The notes beneath the pieces are model-generated. The model was not told the DNA's origin. It was given only the letters and a program-made list of their open reading frames with translations, and searched no databases. Of a stretch of DNA of 64,000 bases, positions 1-18,660 are shown piece after piece (within the stretch, counting starts at the first letter, position 1; the number at the start of each line of letters is the position of its first letter). The position numbers were made by a program, and so were the translations under genes. The stretch is from Epinephelus fuscoguttatus (taxonomy: Eukaryota > Chordata > Actinopteri > Perciformes > Serranidae): contig NC_064767.1 in the NCBI RefSeq assembly GCF_011397635.1, positions 15,973,537-16,037,536 on the forward strand. Reading direction: 5' to 3'.

Positions 1-1552
1 GGTTAACATTTAATTGAATGCCTATAAACCAAATTGAAAAGTGCTGCAAGTCCGTACCTGCAACACTTGTTTTCCCCCTATCACAAATCTCCTACAGCGG
101 CTCAGATTATAGTTGTTCCATAGCCTCTATCAAAGCCATATGATTTATTTCAGCTTGTTTCTACATCTCTGTGATGACATAACAGTCATTATCACAGAGC
201 CAAGATCGGCGGCTCCTCTCTCATCATCCTCCATTTACCTCCTCACACCATCGCACGACACTCAGCTGTGAAAGTCAATGGCGAGAGCACATCTAATCAC
301 TCTCTTAAAGACTGACTCTGCAACGTGAACAAAAAAAGAATGTAGCAGCTTGTGAGGTCGGTCACATGTATCATCAAATGCACTTCAGGATTCCGTAACG
401 AGAGTATCCTCTGCCTTTTCTTTTTCAAACTTGGGTTCAAGTGTAACAATGGTCCTGCCAATTCTTTAAATCTGCTTTTAATGGCGTGCCAGTAAAATGA
501 CAGGTTGTTTGAAAGCAGACAGCAGACACCGCAGACTTTGTATGTGAAGAAGAAGACGTTTGTCTTAGTACCTGTCACGCTTGTTGACACAGCGGGGAAA
601 CAGTGCCAAAAAACCATGACGGCCATGCTCTTCACTCTCCCAACAAGTCACCACACCAATCATTGAGGCTTTTGTTGTGTTTGGCACTCCATGTGCATGT
701 GTGTGCAACACTCAGGCTTTCATTCGGGGTGTATTTGTATATAGTCACATGTCTACTACTCGTGCACTGATGCTGAAAAAATCATCCAATAGGGTTTAAA
801 ATGTTGAGAACGACAGCTCTGGCAGCCAGTGTGCTCACTTTTTTCTTACTCCTTATGTTAATCTCAATGAGAGGGGAGATTGTGCAAGCTGGACTCAAGA
901 GGCTGGGCAGGTTTGAGACTAAATAAGCCGAGCCATTCAACTGTCAGGTGTGACTGACTGGCACTTGTCTGGAATGCCTCATAATTCATCGAGCATGAAA
1001 GGAAAGGGTGAAAAATTATACTTTTTATTCACGAGAAAGGGTGTTAACCACTTAACCACCCACACAGATGTCCTGACTAAGTGACTATTGTCCTTCCCCT
1101 CCCACCCAGTTCTACTCGCTACTGACTGGCTGTAAAAGTGGCTTAATGAGTAACAACCTAACTTTATCTATTGTTTCGCAGATTTTAAGCACGATACTGA
1201 CTAGTAAGTAATACAATAATACACACAGTATATTGAAACTCTTATATAAGAGTGCATCAAAACACCATAAAGGAATTTTTCTGACCATAATTTCAAGAAA
1301 GACGTTTTCAAGATTATGAATTTTTGCACTCCGTTTCCACTTTATGTCGTAATACTGCTACTTTTAATAAAAATGCTACAACTTAGATACACCTTCATAA
1401 ATACTCACATTTATGGGCTCTCTAGGCTGCCGTCACAGATAAGGAAGTCTTGGCTGTGGTTGTTGTGAAAGAGTGATTCATAAATATCAGATAGAATTGC
1501 TCTGTTTTATAATAATAACCAACACGTGAAGACAGTTGCAAAGCGGAAATAT

Positions 1553-1850
1553 TCCTTAAAGGGACAGTTCAGCCTCAAATCAAAAGAACATATTTTTCCT
1601 TTTACCTGTAGTATTGTTTATCAGTCTAGATTGTTTTGGTGTGAGCTGCCGAGTGTTGGAGATATCACAGTCTGCCTTCTCTCGAATATAATGAGACTAA
1701 GTGGCATTCAGCTTGTGGAGCGCCCAAAATGAATTTATAAAACTCAACAGCAATGACTCATGTGGGAACTATTTACTTTTAGCCAACTACACCCGCCAAC
1801 TGTATCACCACGCAGAAGGCTAGATTCTAGCAAGTCAGGCGTCTGGAATC
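1553..1850 (+). repeat. partial copy of a long-inverted-repeat element family
   Basis: Starts ttaaagggacagttcagcct and continues through ATCAGTCTAGATTG, TTGGAGATATCA and CAGCTTGTGG. The same ordered blocks recur at 47395-47700 with substitutions and small gaps. A diverged relative begins near 16082. Near 1770-1830 it continues into GGAACTATTTACTTT and TGTATCACC.CGCAGAAGG, which match the reverse complement of about 48700-48770, so this copy fuses two arms of the element with its middle lost. Confidence 0.7.
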
Positions 1851-2203
1851 TTTTGAAAATTGAAGGGCTATACCTGACTCCAAATTACGTTACTCAAATC
1901 AGATTTAGGTGTTCAATACGAATATTCAACCATTTCTTTTTTTGTTCCCCACATAGAATTTGAAAGGGGTTCAGCAGGATGATCAGTGACAGTGACATTC
2001 ATGTAATACAGTTAACAAGATAATTACACTAACGACAGATCAGAAATGTGCTACAGATTTTTTTGCCAATTTAAATATCAAACAAAAGCTGGAGATTGTG
2101 TTGTATTGAGTTGCTGCGAGCTGTAAATTCACCACTTCTAAGCAGAAGACGGAAGATAACGTGATCTCGGAGCGTGACTGAGCAAAGCCACTCCTCTGCC
2201 AGG

Positions 2204-2253
2204 CAGCTGCCTCTGTGTCTGCAGCTGCCTGTGTGTCTGCAGCTGCCTGTACC
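2204..2253. repeat. 18-bp tandem repeat, about 2.7 copies
   Basis: The unit GCCTGTGTGTCTGCAGCT is repeated with one substitution. It lies in the pibf1 intron. Confidence 0.7.
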
Positions 2254-2599
2254 AAAAAGCAGCTTGAAAGTGAGGAGCACTTACTCTGCTTAATCTGGGG
2301 ACCAAAATGCCTTCAGAAGTATACTGACCAAAAAAAAAAAGACTGTTGGCAGGAATCTGAGTCGACTGAGGGGTCTTCGACTGCTGATTTGAATTTCTGA
2401 ATCTCTTTTGTTAGGGGGCAGCCCTGCATAATTATCAGGAGGGCAGACGTTTAGCTCTTTTTGCATTATACGTGATTGTGGAGAAATGCAGGACCTGAGT
2501 CTAGGGAAAACAGTAACCTTAGTCGACCCTGACATTGTGTACGTGAAGTAATCGTTTTTATGATTGCCCCAGTGTGCACGCATGTGTGTTTTTCCCCAG

Positions 2600-2730
2600 T
2601 TGTTGGCAGCCAACCAGCTGTTACAGCAGACTCAGCAGCCCTATAGCTACCTGATTGAGACGGTGAGACAGAGGGATGCACAGATCAGCACGCAAAAGGA
2701 ACGTCTCACCGCACTTGAGGACGAAGTCAG
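2600..2730 (+). CDS. pibf1: pibf1 coding exon (fourth from last)
   Basis: 131-nt exon preceded by a pyrimidine tract and tttccccag, and followed by the donor gtacat. It starts in phase 0 with [20 protein letters not shown], the most conserved stretch of the PIBF1 C-terminus, and ends with two bases (AG) of a split serine codon completed by the next exon. Confidence 0.92.
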
Positions 2731-5700
2731 GTACATGTACAGAACACACCCTCACAAACAGTACACAAGGAGGAAGTGAACTAAAAAGAAAACACCTGAC
2801 CTTTTTTTAATTAAAAGTGATTAGGCTTTCTGTCCTGTTTGCCAAGCTCTGTCCTTGTTAATTTCATTAGTTACATTTCGTACCTTGTAATTTACTCATT
2901 GCAGCAAGCCATACCTCCCTTCCCTTGGGCGTCTCTATCTCCCTTTGTCTTCATTTGTCCCTCTTGAACCTACCTCATTTTATCTTCGTGCAAAGCTGCA
3001 TGAGTTTGTCTATAAGTGAGTGTTTCACATCAGCACACCTGACGCTGATCAACTGGAAATCTCCCCTGTCCCCCTCCGTATGAGAAATATGCAAACTGAG
3101 AGACAGCAGGTTTTCTCTTGCTGAGCGCTCACCTGGGGCAAGCAGCAGAGCGAAAAAAAAATCCTTTAAAATCCCTTTAAGCCTCTCAAACCTCCCCATT
3201 TGACAGAGATATTGAAGTCTTCCTGTGGCAGTGCTGTCTGTTTAACAGCAGAGACACAGATTCTCACTCTATGTTTGCAGTCTCTCTGTATTAACTGTAT
3301 TCACAGGGTTTTTTTGGGGCAATAATCAAAATTAACTCAGCTCAATTCGGCTAACAAGAGTGTCTCAGCAGAGGCAAATCTCAGGCTATGAGACCCAAGT
3401 TGAACTCTTTTGTCCAGAGTTCTCAGTGCTCTCATTGGTGAAGCTACCAAGCCACTGTTTCAAGATTTGCAAGATTTTCTTTAAAGTTTTCGACATCACA
3501 AGCTCCTGCTCGTATGTTTCACAGCCCCGGGAAAGAACACTTGGATAGTACTGCAGAGAGTTCAGCTCATGAGATAGAAGAAACGTGTAAAAAAGAAAAG
3601 GAGAAAAGGCAATTTATTATTTAGTATATTTTATAAATGCATGACTCATGTATTTAATTTATTATTTGGCTGTTGATGGTTTTATACCAGTGATTTATAC
3701 TCCCAGTGCTAGTGAAACAAACTGCTGCCATTTAGACTGATTGCTTTATAGTCCAACATTTTTTACCCCCTCAGCTATACTTCAGTACACAGTCACACAC
3801 ATGAGGCAACATATAATTTTAATGTACACCACACCTTCAAACTGGATCCTGTGTTGATCCTTACTCGACCCCGCGCTAAAGCTGAATGAAACTCTTTCTA
3901 TTTAACATTAGGCATCTACTTTATACAGTATAGTACGCTGTTTCTACAATCTTACAATGTCCTGCCTTAAAGGTGCAGTCTGTGATTCTAATCAAATACA
4001 CATTTGCTCAAGTTCAGCAAATATATATCTCCTTACAGCTCTGTGTGTGTGCGCTGAGAAAAAATCCAGTGTTCATGAACAGCCCTGAATCTGTTAATGG
4101 AAAACATAGAAAGCAGCTTGGCCCAAACCATACAATACTGATCAGGCCAGTTAGCAACAGGGGGCATTCATGTTCGTGCACAGGACGTCAGAAAGGCAAT
4201 GGATGTATAAAGAGAAGACTTAGGAGCTTCTGAATGAACAGTGATGGGAGGGGTGTACATGTTTTGGTGTTGAGTCCAAATAATAATTATCTTACTCCAG
4301 AATGGCACTTTTAAAGACTCCACCTTTAAAGAATGTTATCAACATCCAAACTGTGATTCACAGGACTAACTTGTCCAGCAAGTTTCACATGACACAGAAT
4401 AATAAATTCATAACATGTGGCAGGTACAATAATGTTTTTGTCTTAATCAGATCTGCTCTCTTTCTGCCTGTTTTTGGGTGTAACCCCAGTTCTCTGAGGA
4501 AAGAACGGACTGCACTGCAACAAGTGAAAAACAACATGGCCGCCGATCTGGAGCGACTCCTCAACCATCGAGAGGTACTATCTGAGGTTTTCCACTACGA
4601 TTATATGTAGCTGTGACAACCTGTTTGAAAATGGTGAGCAACAGGAAATTCCAGCCAAACCTTTATTAGTAAAATTCCATGTTGCAGCAAGGTCAGAGCA
4701 ATGCCACTGATGCTATAACTGCTAACCTGGGTGCTAACTAAGCAGCAATCTCCAGGGCTGAAAAATGAAGCCAACACAAAATGGCAAAAACTGCAGTTCC
4801 TTGAATGGCCACTTGAGGCTGGCTCTGAGAGCATGTCAATTCCCGTGGACCCCCATGTTAAAATGTCCAACTTTACAGCTGAAATAAACATGTTTACAGC
4901 CTGGTACAAAGAACAGTTTGGTCCTCACAGCTAATTTCCCCTTTCATAACAACTGCACTTGGGTGAATTTTTAAACTCACCTGTTTAAATTCTACGTGTC
5001 TGCTGGTTCTCAGTTTGATCCGCCCCTCGCTCCTCCACAGCTCCACTCTCTCGTCCAAATATGGTCACCTGAGGTCACTTCTGACTCCAAAAACCTAAGA
5101 TGGCGATAACCAAAAGGCCAAACTCAGGGCTCCAAAATGGGAGTCCACAAACCAGTTGGTGATGTCGGGGTGGCTTCTGTGGAAACACACCAGTAATGCC
5201 TCTTCTCCACTCCATCATTGATTAATCTTTCAATTCATAGTTGGGTCTATGAAACATCAGCAAATTTGAAAAAAAGTCCGTCAAAATTTCCCAAAATGGT
5301 GACATCAGGGCAAAACAAAATTTGATTATATTTTAAGACAAGGAAAAGCAACATATTCTCTTCAGAATGCTGAAAAAGTAGGTGTTTGGTATTTTTGCAC
5401 TGAAAAAAGACAAATCATCAATCGATTATCAAAAGAGTTACTGATTAATTTTCCATTCATCAACTAATTGTTGCAGCTTAACTTTTTATCCTTTAAAGCA
5501 AACAGGCTTTTGATACCCAGACGAGTTATTGCACTGTGTTGCAACGCTTCCTTCAAGATTGCGTGTGCTTGTGTGTGCGTGCGCGTGGGAGTGCGTTCCC
5601 CTCGAGCCAGCCGTTTGCTGTATGAAGTATGTGCCCTGTCACAGACAGCTGTTCCTCAGCTTGGCTGTTTGGGATGCCACCAGTGTGCGTGAGCGTTCCT

Positions 5701-6734
5701 GTGTATGTGTGTGTGCTCGTGCTCGTGTGTGTGTGACATGCCAGGGCTCATGTCCTCAGGGGTGATAAATAGAACCGTGAAATGGCCCAGAGTCCTCCCC
5801 TCTGCCCTGCTGCCACCCCTGCAGACCCTTGAGCTTGTTGAGCTTATTATTGCAAGTCGTCCCATAGTTGGAGTTCAAGCAGACAAACGTGTCATCGGAA
5901 AGCAGCAATAAAAATTCCTGAAATGTACATTTTAAAGTAAATGTTTCACAGGATTTTGAAAAGATATTACCTTAAAAGACACATGTTTGTATTGAGTTAT
6001 TTCAATCATACAAAATATTTATTATTATATGATGGTTTATTTCACCACTGTTTGAATTTCTGTTTAAAAGACGGATGATTCAGTTGAGATTTTTGGCCTT
6101 TTGGACACTACACTCCCCGTTATTTCTCATAAAAATTCCTGTTTATTATTTTACCCTTGTTTTCACATCCCTATTTTCATGACCCGTGTGATTCTCCAGG
6201 AGTTAGCGGTGATGAAGCAGGTCCTGATCAGCATGCGCTCCAGACAGGGAGACGCGCTAAACCTGTTGGAAACAGATAAAACTGCCGTCAGGGCCACTGG
6301 CGCAGGAAAACACCAGTCCAAATGTATCAACAGGGCCACAGAAGAAGAGTCACCAAACAAACCCAAACCTACTGTGTTTGTAAGTGTCTGGCTTTGCAAC
6401 ACGCTTGTATGAGTCACACCAACTTAACCTGCCTGGACTCAAGCTCAGACAAAGGAGATCTAGAGGTTGACAGGAAATGATTAATTGTATTTTTGTTGTT
6501 TAGTTTCATTTAAACGTGTCATTGCAGACAGCTGAGCAAAGATATGCGGTAGTATTAATCTTTGAATCATGAGGAAGTTAAATAGATGAGAATATGTTAA
6601 CAATCCAAAGAAGAGCTTCTGCTGGCGTGCGTCTAATACTTTCTAACAATCATTTTTCTCTCTGTTTCTTTCATTTGCAGACCAATAAGGAAGTTCCTGA
6701 TTGGTACCAAAAGATAAAGCAGAAACCAAAATGA
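2600..6734 (+). CDS. pibf1: pibf1 (CEP90), 3' part of gene: last four coding exons
   Basis: PIBF1/CEP90 is a long coiled-coil protein of the centrosome and centriolar satellites needed for ciliogenesis (family knowledge). Four exons at 2600-2730, 4490-4574, 6200-6379 and 6681-6734 join in matching phases (0 to 2, 2 to 0, 0 to 0, 0 to stop) and give about 149 C-terminal residues of a protein that is about 757 residues in human. Diagnostic segments are [35 protein letters not shown] and a lysine-rich end after PKPTVF. The composition is Q/E/L/K-rich and helical, as expected of the C-terminal coiled coil. The 5' exons lie left of the window. The gene is immediately upstream of klf5 on the same strand, as in human 13q22, which supports both calls. 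No frameshift or stop was seen in the joined exons. Confidence 0.93.
2731..4489. other. pibf1 intron
   Basis: About 1.76 kb between two phase-matched pibf1 exons. Near 3969 there is an AAAGGTGCAGTCTGTGATTCT motif typical of fish interspersed repeats. No other exon or RNA gene was recognised. Confidence 0.6.
4490..4574 (+). CDS. pibf1: pibf1 coding exon (third from last)
   Basis: 85-nt exon after taaccccag and before the donor gtacta. It encodes [20 protein letters not shown] followed by ERLLNHRE. Human PIBF1 has the same pattern (KEK..L..KNQMALDLEQLLNHRE). It ends in phase 0. Confidence 0.92.
4575..6199. other. pibf1 intron with repeat and GT-rich DNA
   Basis: Intron between phase-matched exons. 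It holds the repeat remnant at 4620-5170 and a TGTG-rich stretch at about 5560-5735. The open frames in the TGTG stretch are low-complexity translations. Confidence 0.5.
4620..5170 (+). repeat. interspersed-repeat remnant in pibf1 intron
   Basis: The blocks CCCATGTTAAAATGTCCAAC, TTTACAGC.GAAATAAACATG and ACAGCCTGGTACAAA (4848-4911), and the downstream GTCACTTCTGACTCC with CCAAAATGGGAGTCCAC, resemble a repeat widespread in fish genomes. I judge this from memory of the motif, without a library match, and the ends are not resolved. Confidence 0.4.
6200..6379 (+). CDS. pibf1: pibf1 coding exon (second from last)
   Basis: 180-nt exon of 60 whole codons, flanked by attctccag and gtaagt. It begins [16 protein letters not shown], continuing the coiled coil, then becomes polar and low in complexity and ends PNKPKPTVF. 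The less conserved middle is expected, since this part of the protein varies between fish and mammals. Confidence 0.9.
6681..6734 (+). CDS. pibf1: pibf1 terminal coding exon
   Basis: 54-nt exon after catttgcag. It encodes [17 protein letters not shown] and a TGA stop at 6732-6734. The human end has the related pattern TKKEAPEW followed by lysines. A short 3' UTR follows. Confidence 0.88.
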   Translation, partial: TNKEVPDWYQKIKQKPK

Positions 6735-6809
6735 ATGTTTATTTCTGTTACCGCTGGTGCTTGTCTCTCAGGGTTTTAACAATCTTATGTTTTATCAAGG
6801 CTTTTGTTT

Positions 6810-6815
6810 ATTAAA
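6810..6815 (+). terminator. candidate pibf1 polyadenylation signal (ATTAAA)
   Basis: ATTAAA, the commonest variant poly(A) signal, lies about 75 bases after the pibf1 stop codon. A T/G-rich stretch follows within 30-80 bases. No canonical AATAAA was seen in the first 150 bases after the stop. Confidence 0.5.
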
Positions 6816-7910
6816 CTTGTAACTTGCACTTCTTTTTGACTTGAAATACAAAAGCAGAAACCGTTTCTAGTGTCCGAGTGTTTTGTTGTTCTCATCCTTG
6901 GTTACATATTGTTCAGAAAATTCCCTGCGTACTGGTCCAAAACCAGAGGTATTACCTTCCACAGGGTACACATTCCAAGCTAACTGACTGCCCAAAAATT
7001 CCTCTTTCTTGGCAGTGGTGTATTTTATTAGGTCTGTCTATCATTATTTCCTCATCTTTTCCAGGTTTGCAGATACTGGTGACTGCAGACAAACAGCATT
7101 GCAGGAACCTTAGCCTGGGATTCGCACGAGCCGAAGCTCCTTTGGGTTTAAATATAGACATAGTGGACATACCTTTATCATTTCAGACCATGTTCTTATC
7201 GGTGTCGTATTAAACTCGACCAGGGGACGGCTTTAAAGCTGTTTTGTCTCTTTTCTTGAGCATACAATACACCACTTTCTTTACCTGTTACAGGAAACGG
7301 CTAGAACATGAAATGTATTATAATATGCTAAAAAATAAGCCTGTATGATCTATTGATTTTTTTGTAGAAACTGAAATATGTGAGTCCAGATGGTATTTTC
7401 CAGAATTAAATGTGTATTTAAGTGTGATTTCACAGTGTAAGGGTGCCCTGTTATAATAAATTATATTAAAAAAACCTCACTATCACATATTAAATGGCTA
7501 CGCCTCCAAATTTTGCATATGAAGCTCAGTTTACTTGTCATTAGAAGTGCTGTTCAACCTGTGAAAAAATGTTGAATTATGTTTTCTGTGAGTAAGTACA
7601 GAATGGCAGAAGTTTCATGTTATTTATTTATTGCCATATGCAAAACGGTTACAGAGAAGCAGTCATTGGCAATGAAAATCTTAGATATCAGGCAAAAAAA
7701 TGAGAGAATCTTGGACATAAAATATAACGTAGAATTTAAAATGCAAATTTGTGCTAGACAGGTGTACGATATTTGCAAATGAATAAAGTAGGGGTAAACT
7801 GGGGTTCTGGCGGGCCAGAACCGGCTCAAAGACCAAGAGATTCCAAGTTTAAATCGTGAGCAGCCTATTTCATGTACCACCCTGACCAGACAAAAACAAT
7901 GAATTGTTAT
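6816..7910. other. pibf1-klf5 intergenic DNA, nothing recognised
   Basis: AT-rich sequence between the pibf1 3' end and the first SINE. Several short ORFs are present without homology, codon bias or splice sites. Confidence 0.5.
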
Positions 7911-8036
7911 TGTGGTGGCAGTAGCTCAGTCCATAGGGACTTTGGTTGGGAACTGGAGGGTCACCGGCTCAAGTCTTTACTGGGACTGATAGCTGGAGAG
8001 GTGCCAGTGTGTCCCCTGGGCACTGCTGAGGCTCCC

Positions 8037-8529
8037 TAGCCTGAGTGTCAGACTGAAGCTCCCAGAACCTTCAGTCTGACATGGCTTCCATTGAAGGCGA
8101 TTTACAAAGGGGAGGGAATTTGATTTTTTCCCTAACCAATCAGTAGAGATCAACAAGCGAGCATTGCCCGTTTAAAATGTCTCCGTCATTGTGCACGCCC
8201 AGCTGCATCGCCATTAAATCCAGTTTAGCAGCTTCCTTAATTTGGTCCTCCATTAATGCAAGTAGTGGCGAAATACCTCGATAGCATCGGTAATGTGGTC
8301 TGTAGGATCTGTAGCGGTCGCCATTGTTGTTGCCAGTTACCCACCGGTGTACAGCTTGACATCAGCGTGGCGCTGATTGGCTAATCGCTAGACCCGCCCC
8401 CACCCCCGGCGTTCATTGGTCCGTCCATCGTTTGGACGAGATAAATTGCAAATTCATTGAAGTATGCCAGACCAGAGATGCAAGCCTACTCAGTTGAGTG
8501 GGCGGGGTCTGTGGTCTGGAACCAGGCTA
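8037..8529. mobile_element. non-autonomous hAT-like element inserted in the SINE
   Basis: The left end TAGCCTGAGTGTCAGAC and the reverse complement of the right end TAGCCTGGTTCCAGACCACA are terminal inverted repeats. GAGGCTCCC occurs immediately on both sides (8028-8036 and 8530-8538), an 8-9 bp target-site duplication as expected for hAT elements. No transposase is encoded in the roughly 493-bp body. It is a MITE-type element younger than its SINE host. Superfamily assignment rests on TSD length only. Confidence 0.72.
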
Positions 8530-8613
8530 GAGGCTCCCTTCAGCTAAGCACCGAACCCCCAACTGTCAGTGGGCAGCCCCCTCACATCGCTTCATCTAAT
8601 GCTTGTATAGGTC

Positions 8614-8619
<6 letters not shown>

Positions 8620-8653
<34 letters not shown>
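8620..8653. repeat. (GT)n microsatellite within SINE tail
   Basis: About 17 uninterrupted GT dinucleotides in the 3' part of the SINE. Confidence 0.9.
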
Positions 8654-8656
<3 letters not shown>

Positions 8657-9330
8657 ACAACAGAGGGAAAAAAATTATTAATCCCTGAGGGAAATTAAAG
8701 TATATCTGCTTCTTCTTTTTCAAAAAGATATTGAACCTTGTGCAAAATATTGTCAGTCAGCAGCTTCACTACAAAAGACTCCCTATCAGTCTTATCTTAA
8801 AACATACTGGTCAAACCATATTGCTAAGGCACTGCCAAAAATTTAGCTTTGTAAAAAGGTCTGTAAGGCAGGATATAACTTCACCTACCTTCCTCAGTAG
8901 CTTCCACTTTAGTTTGGTGTGGTGTGGTGATGTCAGCGTTACTACACAGGAGTGGAAATAAATGGAAACACACACACGTAATGACAGTGAGTAGTCGACT
9001 GACAAAATGTGGAAAAACTGAGACTGTTGAACTGTTAAAAAATATTTTTCTGAAGAAATGTAAGGCTGTTCATCCTCTTTAGTAAATGGATGAACATTTT
9101 CAGAATGCACTTAAAAGGAAACAAATGCCAGTAAAATATGCAAGTGGCTGCTAGATTTGCTCACCAGCCTTAAAAACTATGGTAGGCTATTGGTAGATTT
9201 TGGAATCCACTAGCCACAGTGGCAGGTTGATAAATAAGTTAATTTCCAACCCTGGTTATAGGTTATTATTCACTGGTTTTATTATTTATGTAACCCATGA
9301 ACTAAATTGAGTTTGACACCCCTGGATAAA

Positions 9331-10240
9331 CATAACTGCTGATCTACTGGGATTTTCACACACAACCATCTCTAGCATTTACAGAGGATGGTCTGAAAAA
9401 GAGAAAATATCCAGTGAGCAGCAGTTCTCTGGGTGGAAATGCCTTGTTGATGCCAGAGGTCAGAGGAGAATGGCCAGACTGGTTCAAGATGATAGAAAGG
9501 CAACAGTAACTCTAATAACCACTGGTTACAACCAAGGTCTGCAGAAGACCATCTCTGAACCAACAACACGTCCAACCTTGAAGCAGGTGGGCTACAGCAG
9601 CAGAAGACCACACCAGGTGTCAGCTAACAACAGGAAACTGAGGCTACAGCTCACCAAAATTAGCCAACAGAAGATTGGAAAAACGTTGCCTGGTCTGATG
9701 AGTCTGGATTTCTGCTGCCACATTCAGATGGCAGGGTCAGAATTTGGTGTAAACAACATGAAAGCATGGATCCATCCTGCCTTGTATCAACAGTTCAGGC
9801 TGGTGGTGGTGGTGTAATGGTGTGGGGGATATTTTCTTGGCACACTTTGGGCCCCTTAGTACCAACTGAGCATGGTTTAAACACCACAGCCTACCTGAGT
9901 ATTGTTGCTGACCGTGTCCATCCCTTTATGACCACAGTGTACCCATCTTCTGATGGCTACTTCCAGCAGGATAACGCACCATGTCACAAAGCTCAAATCA
10001 TCTCAAACTGGTTTCTTGAACATGACGATGAGTTCACTGTACTCCAATGGCCTCCACAGTCACCAGATCTCAATCCAATAGAGCTTTGGGATGTGGTGGA
10101 ACAGGAGATTCACATCATGGATGTGCAGCTGACAAATCTGCAGCAACTGCGTGATGTTATCATGTCAATATGGACTAAGATCAGTAGTTCTAAGGGCAAA
10201 AGGCAAGCAAGATGTACCTAATAAAGTGGCTGGTGAATGT
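9331..10240 (+). mobile_element. Tc1-like DNA transposon, 5'-truncated and decayed
   Basis: A near-consensus fish Tc1-like element. Its right end, ACCTAATAAAGTGGCTGGTGA followed by ATGT (10217-10240), corresponds to the family's terminal inverted repeat. The matching left inverted repeat is missing, so homology simply fades in near 9331. It contains a broken transposase gene (separate entry). It lies in the pibf1-klf5 intergenic region in the same orientation as both genes. Confidence 0.88.
9470..10221 (+). pseudogene. Tc1-like transposase pseudogene
   Basis: The enzyme of this family cuts and pastes the element using a DDE catalytic triad. The first frame (9470 to about 9660) carries the N-terminal DNA-binding part with TTRPTLKQVGYSSRRPH. 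A small deletion near 9650-9690 shifts to a second frame that runs open to 10221. That frame contains WSDES (about 9691; first D), QQDNAPCH (second D, about 9967) and SPDLNPIE (E, about 10070), so all three catalytic positions survive. It also shows a one-codon loss after NPIE compared with relatives. The C-terminus is cut short by a deletion and replaced with an unrelated SSSKGKRQARCT tail. A typical length is about 340 residues. It is not expected to be functional. Confidence 0.88.
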
Positions 10241-10860
10241 ACAATGACAATAAAGGATCTTTATATCTAAAATGAATGTAAATGTATGTAGAGAAGCAGA
10301 AAATATGTATATACAGAGGTGTAAACAGTTTTTTAAAACAGTAAAATCATATTCAGGTAAAGTGACAGTGTCAAAGGCTTTTAGGAGGCTTTGGGGGATC
10401 TTATAAAAATCTCACTTAGCAGCTCAGATTTTTGCCCATTCTTGTTTTAGTGTGTGTCTGTTAAGAGCCCCAGCTTTATGAAAGCCACATAAATTACTGG
10501 AATATGCCTTTAAGGGTTTATAGCAGAGAAGGAGGTGTGTAGATATATGTAGTGGCAAATTTGACTATGTAAACATCTTAAGAATTTGATTATAGTTCTT
10601 TAAAACCTCTGTATGGGGCTATATTTTTAATATTTATATTCTTGTGGAGGAAATATAGGATCTCACACACACAACAATACAGTTTGAAATGTGTGGTTTA
10701 GGTGAGTTTAACCTTCACCTCCTTCCTGCATGTGTGTGCAGTCTGGCTGGTCCTGTGTACACTTGACGACACTGTTGTCAGTGTGTTTAGATGGAGCGTA
10801 GGGCGGTGGCCGGTGAATGAATGATCAAAGCTTTTTTTAAAGGTTTGGTGGGCGGTGCAT
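10241..10860. other. intergenic DNA upstream of klf5, nothing recognised
   Basis: AT-rich DNA becoming GC-richer toward 10860. No repeat or exon was recognised. Confidence 0.4.
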
Positions 10861-11081
10861 GAGCTGTATTTACACTGGGCCAGCCCCGCCCTACAGCAGG
10901 AGATAGAAAACTGTCTGTGGGCCGGTGGAGGGGATGAAACAAGTGGAAGGAGATGTAGCAGACAGGCACGCGTTTCTAACTCGCACTGCTCCACCTCGTC
11001 GGCTCCACTCCTCTCGCTCCTCTGTAGCATCCTCCCTGTGTGTGCACGGGCGATCATTTTGCGGCGCTGCGTCGGAGCTTC
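10861..11081 (+). promoter_or_regulatory. candidate klf5 promoter / 5' UTR, GC- and CpG-rich
   Basis: The DNA changes from AT-rich to GC-rich just upstream of the klf5 start, with an Sp/KLF-type box CCCCGCCC at 10884-10891 and many CpGs from 10965 through exon 1. There is no clear TATA box. The transcription start cannot be placed from sequence alone. KLF family genes commonly have CpG-island promoters and can be bound by their own family at such GC boxes (inference here). Confidence 0.45.
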
Positions 11082-18612
<7,531 letters not shown>

Positions 18613-18619
18613 CAGCGTT

Positions 18620-18621
<2 letters not shown>

Positions 18622-18659
<38 letters not shown>
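18622..18659. repeat. (CA)n microsatellite at start of klf5 3' UTR
   Basis: About 19 CA units starting ten bases after the klf5 stop codon, so inside the mRNA. Confidence 0.95.

Positions 18660-18660
<1 letters not shown>

Larger units (their letters stand above)
1..2599. other. pibf1 intron or upstream region, no exon recognised
   Basis: I found no exon here that matches PIBF1 upstream of the exon at 2600. The stretch is AT-rich intronic-type DNA with one interspersed-repeat fragment (1553-1850) and a short 18-base tandem repeat (about 2204-2253). All open frames here are short and lack splice or homology support. Confidence 0.5.
7911..8700 (+). mobile_element. tRNA-derived SINE interrupted by a DNA transposon
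   Basis: The 5' part (7911-8036) starts GTGGCAGTAGCTCAGTCCAT, a tRNA-like head with an A-box-like TAGCTCAGT and a B-box-like GGCTCAAGTC. The sequence then breaks at 8037 and resumes at about 8530 with GGCTCCCTTCAGCTAAGCAC, followed by a (GT)n tract and a tail ending TTAATCCCTGAGGGAAATTA, the kind of 3' end shared by fish SINE/LINE pairs. The break is explained by the inverted-repeat insertion annotated separately. RNA polymerase III boxes are degenerate, so the copy is probably inactive. Confidence 0.72.

Noticed and set aside
7911..7990. Functional tRNA gene
   Set aside because: The head resembles a tRNA, but no cloverleaf-closing acceptor stem was seen and it continues into a SINE body.
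9766..10221. 151-residue frame as a host gene
   Set aside because: It is the C-terminal part of a decayed Tc1-like transposase inside a recognisable transposon.
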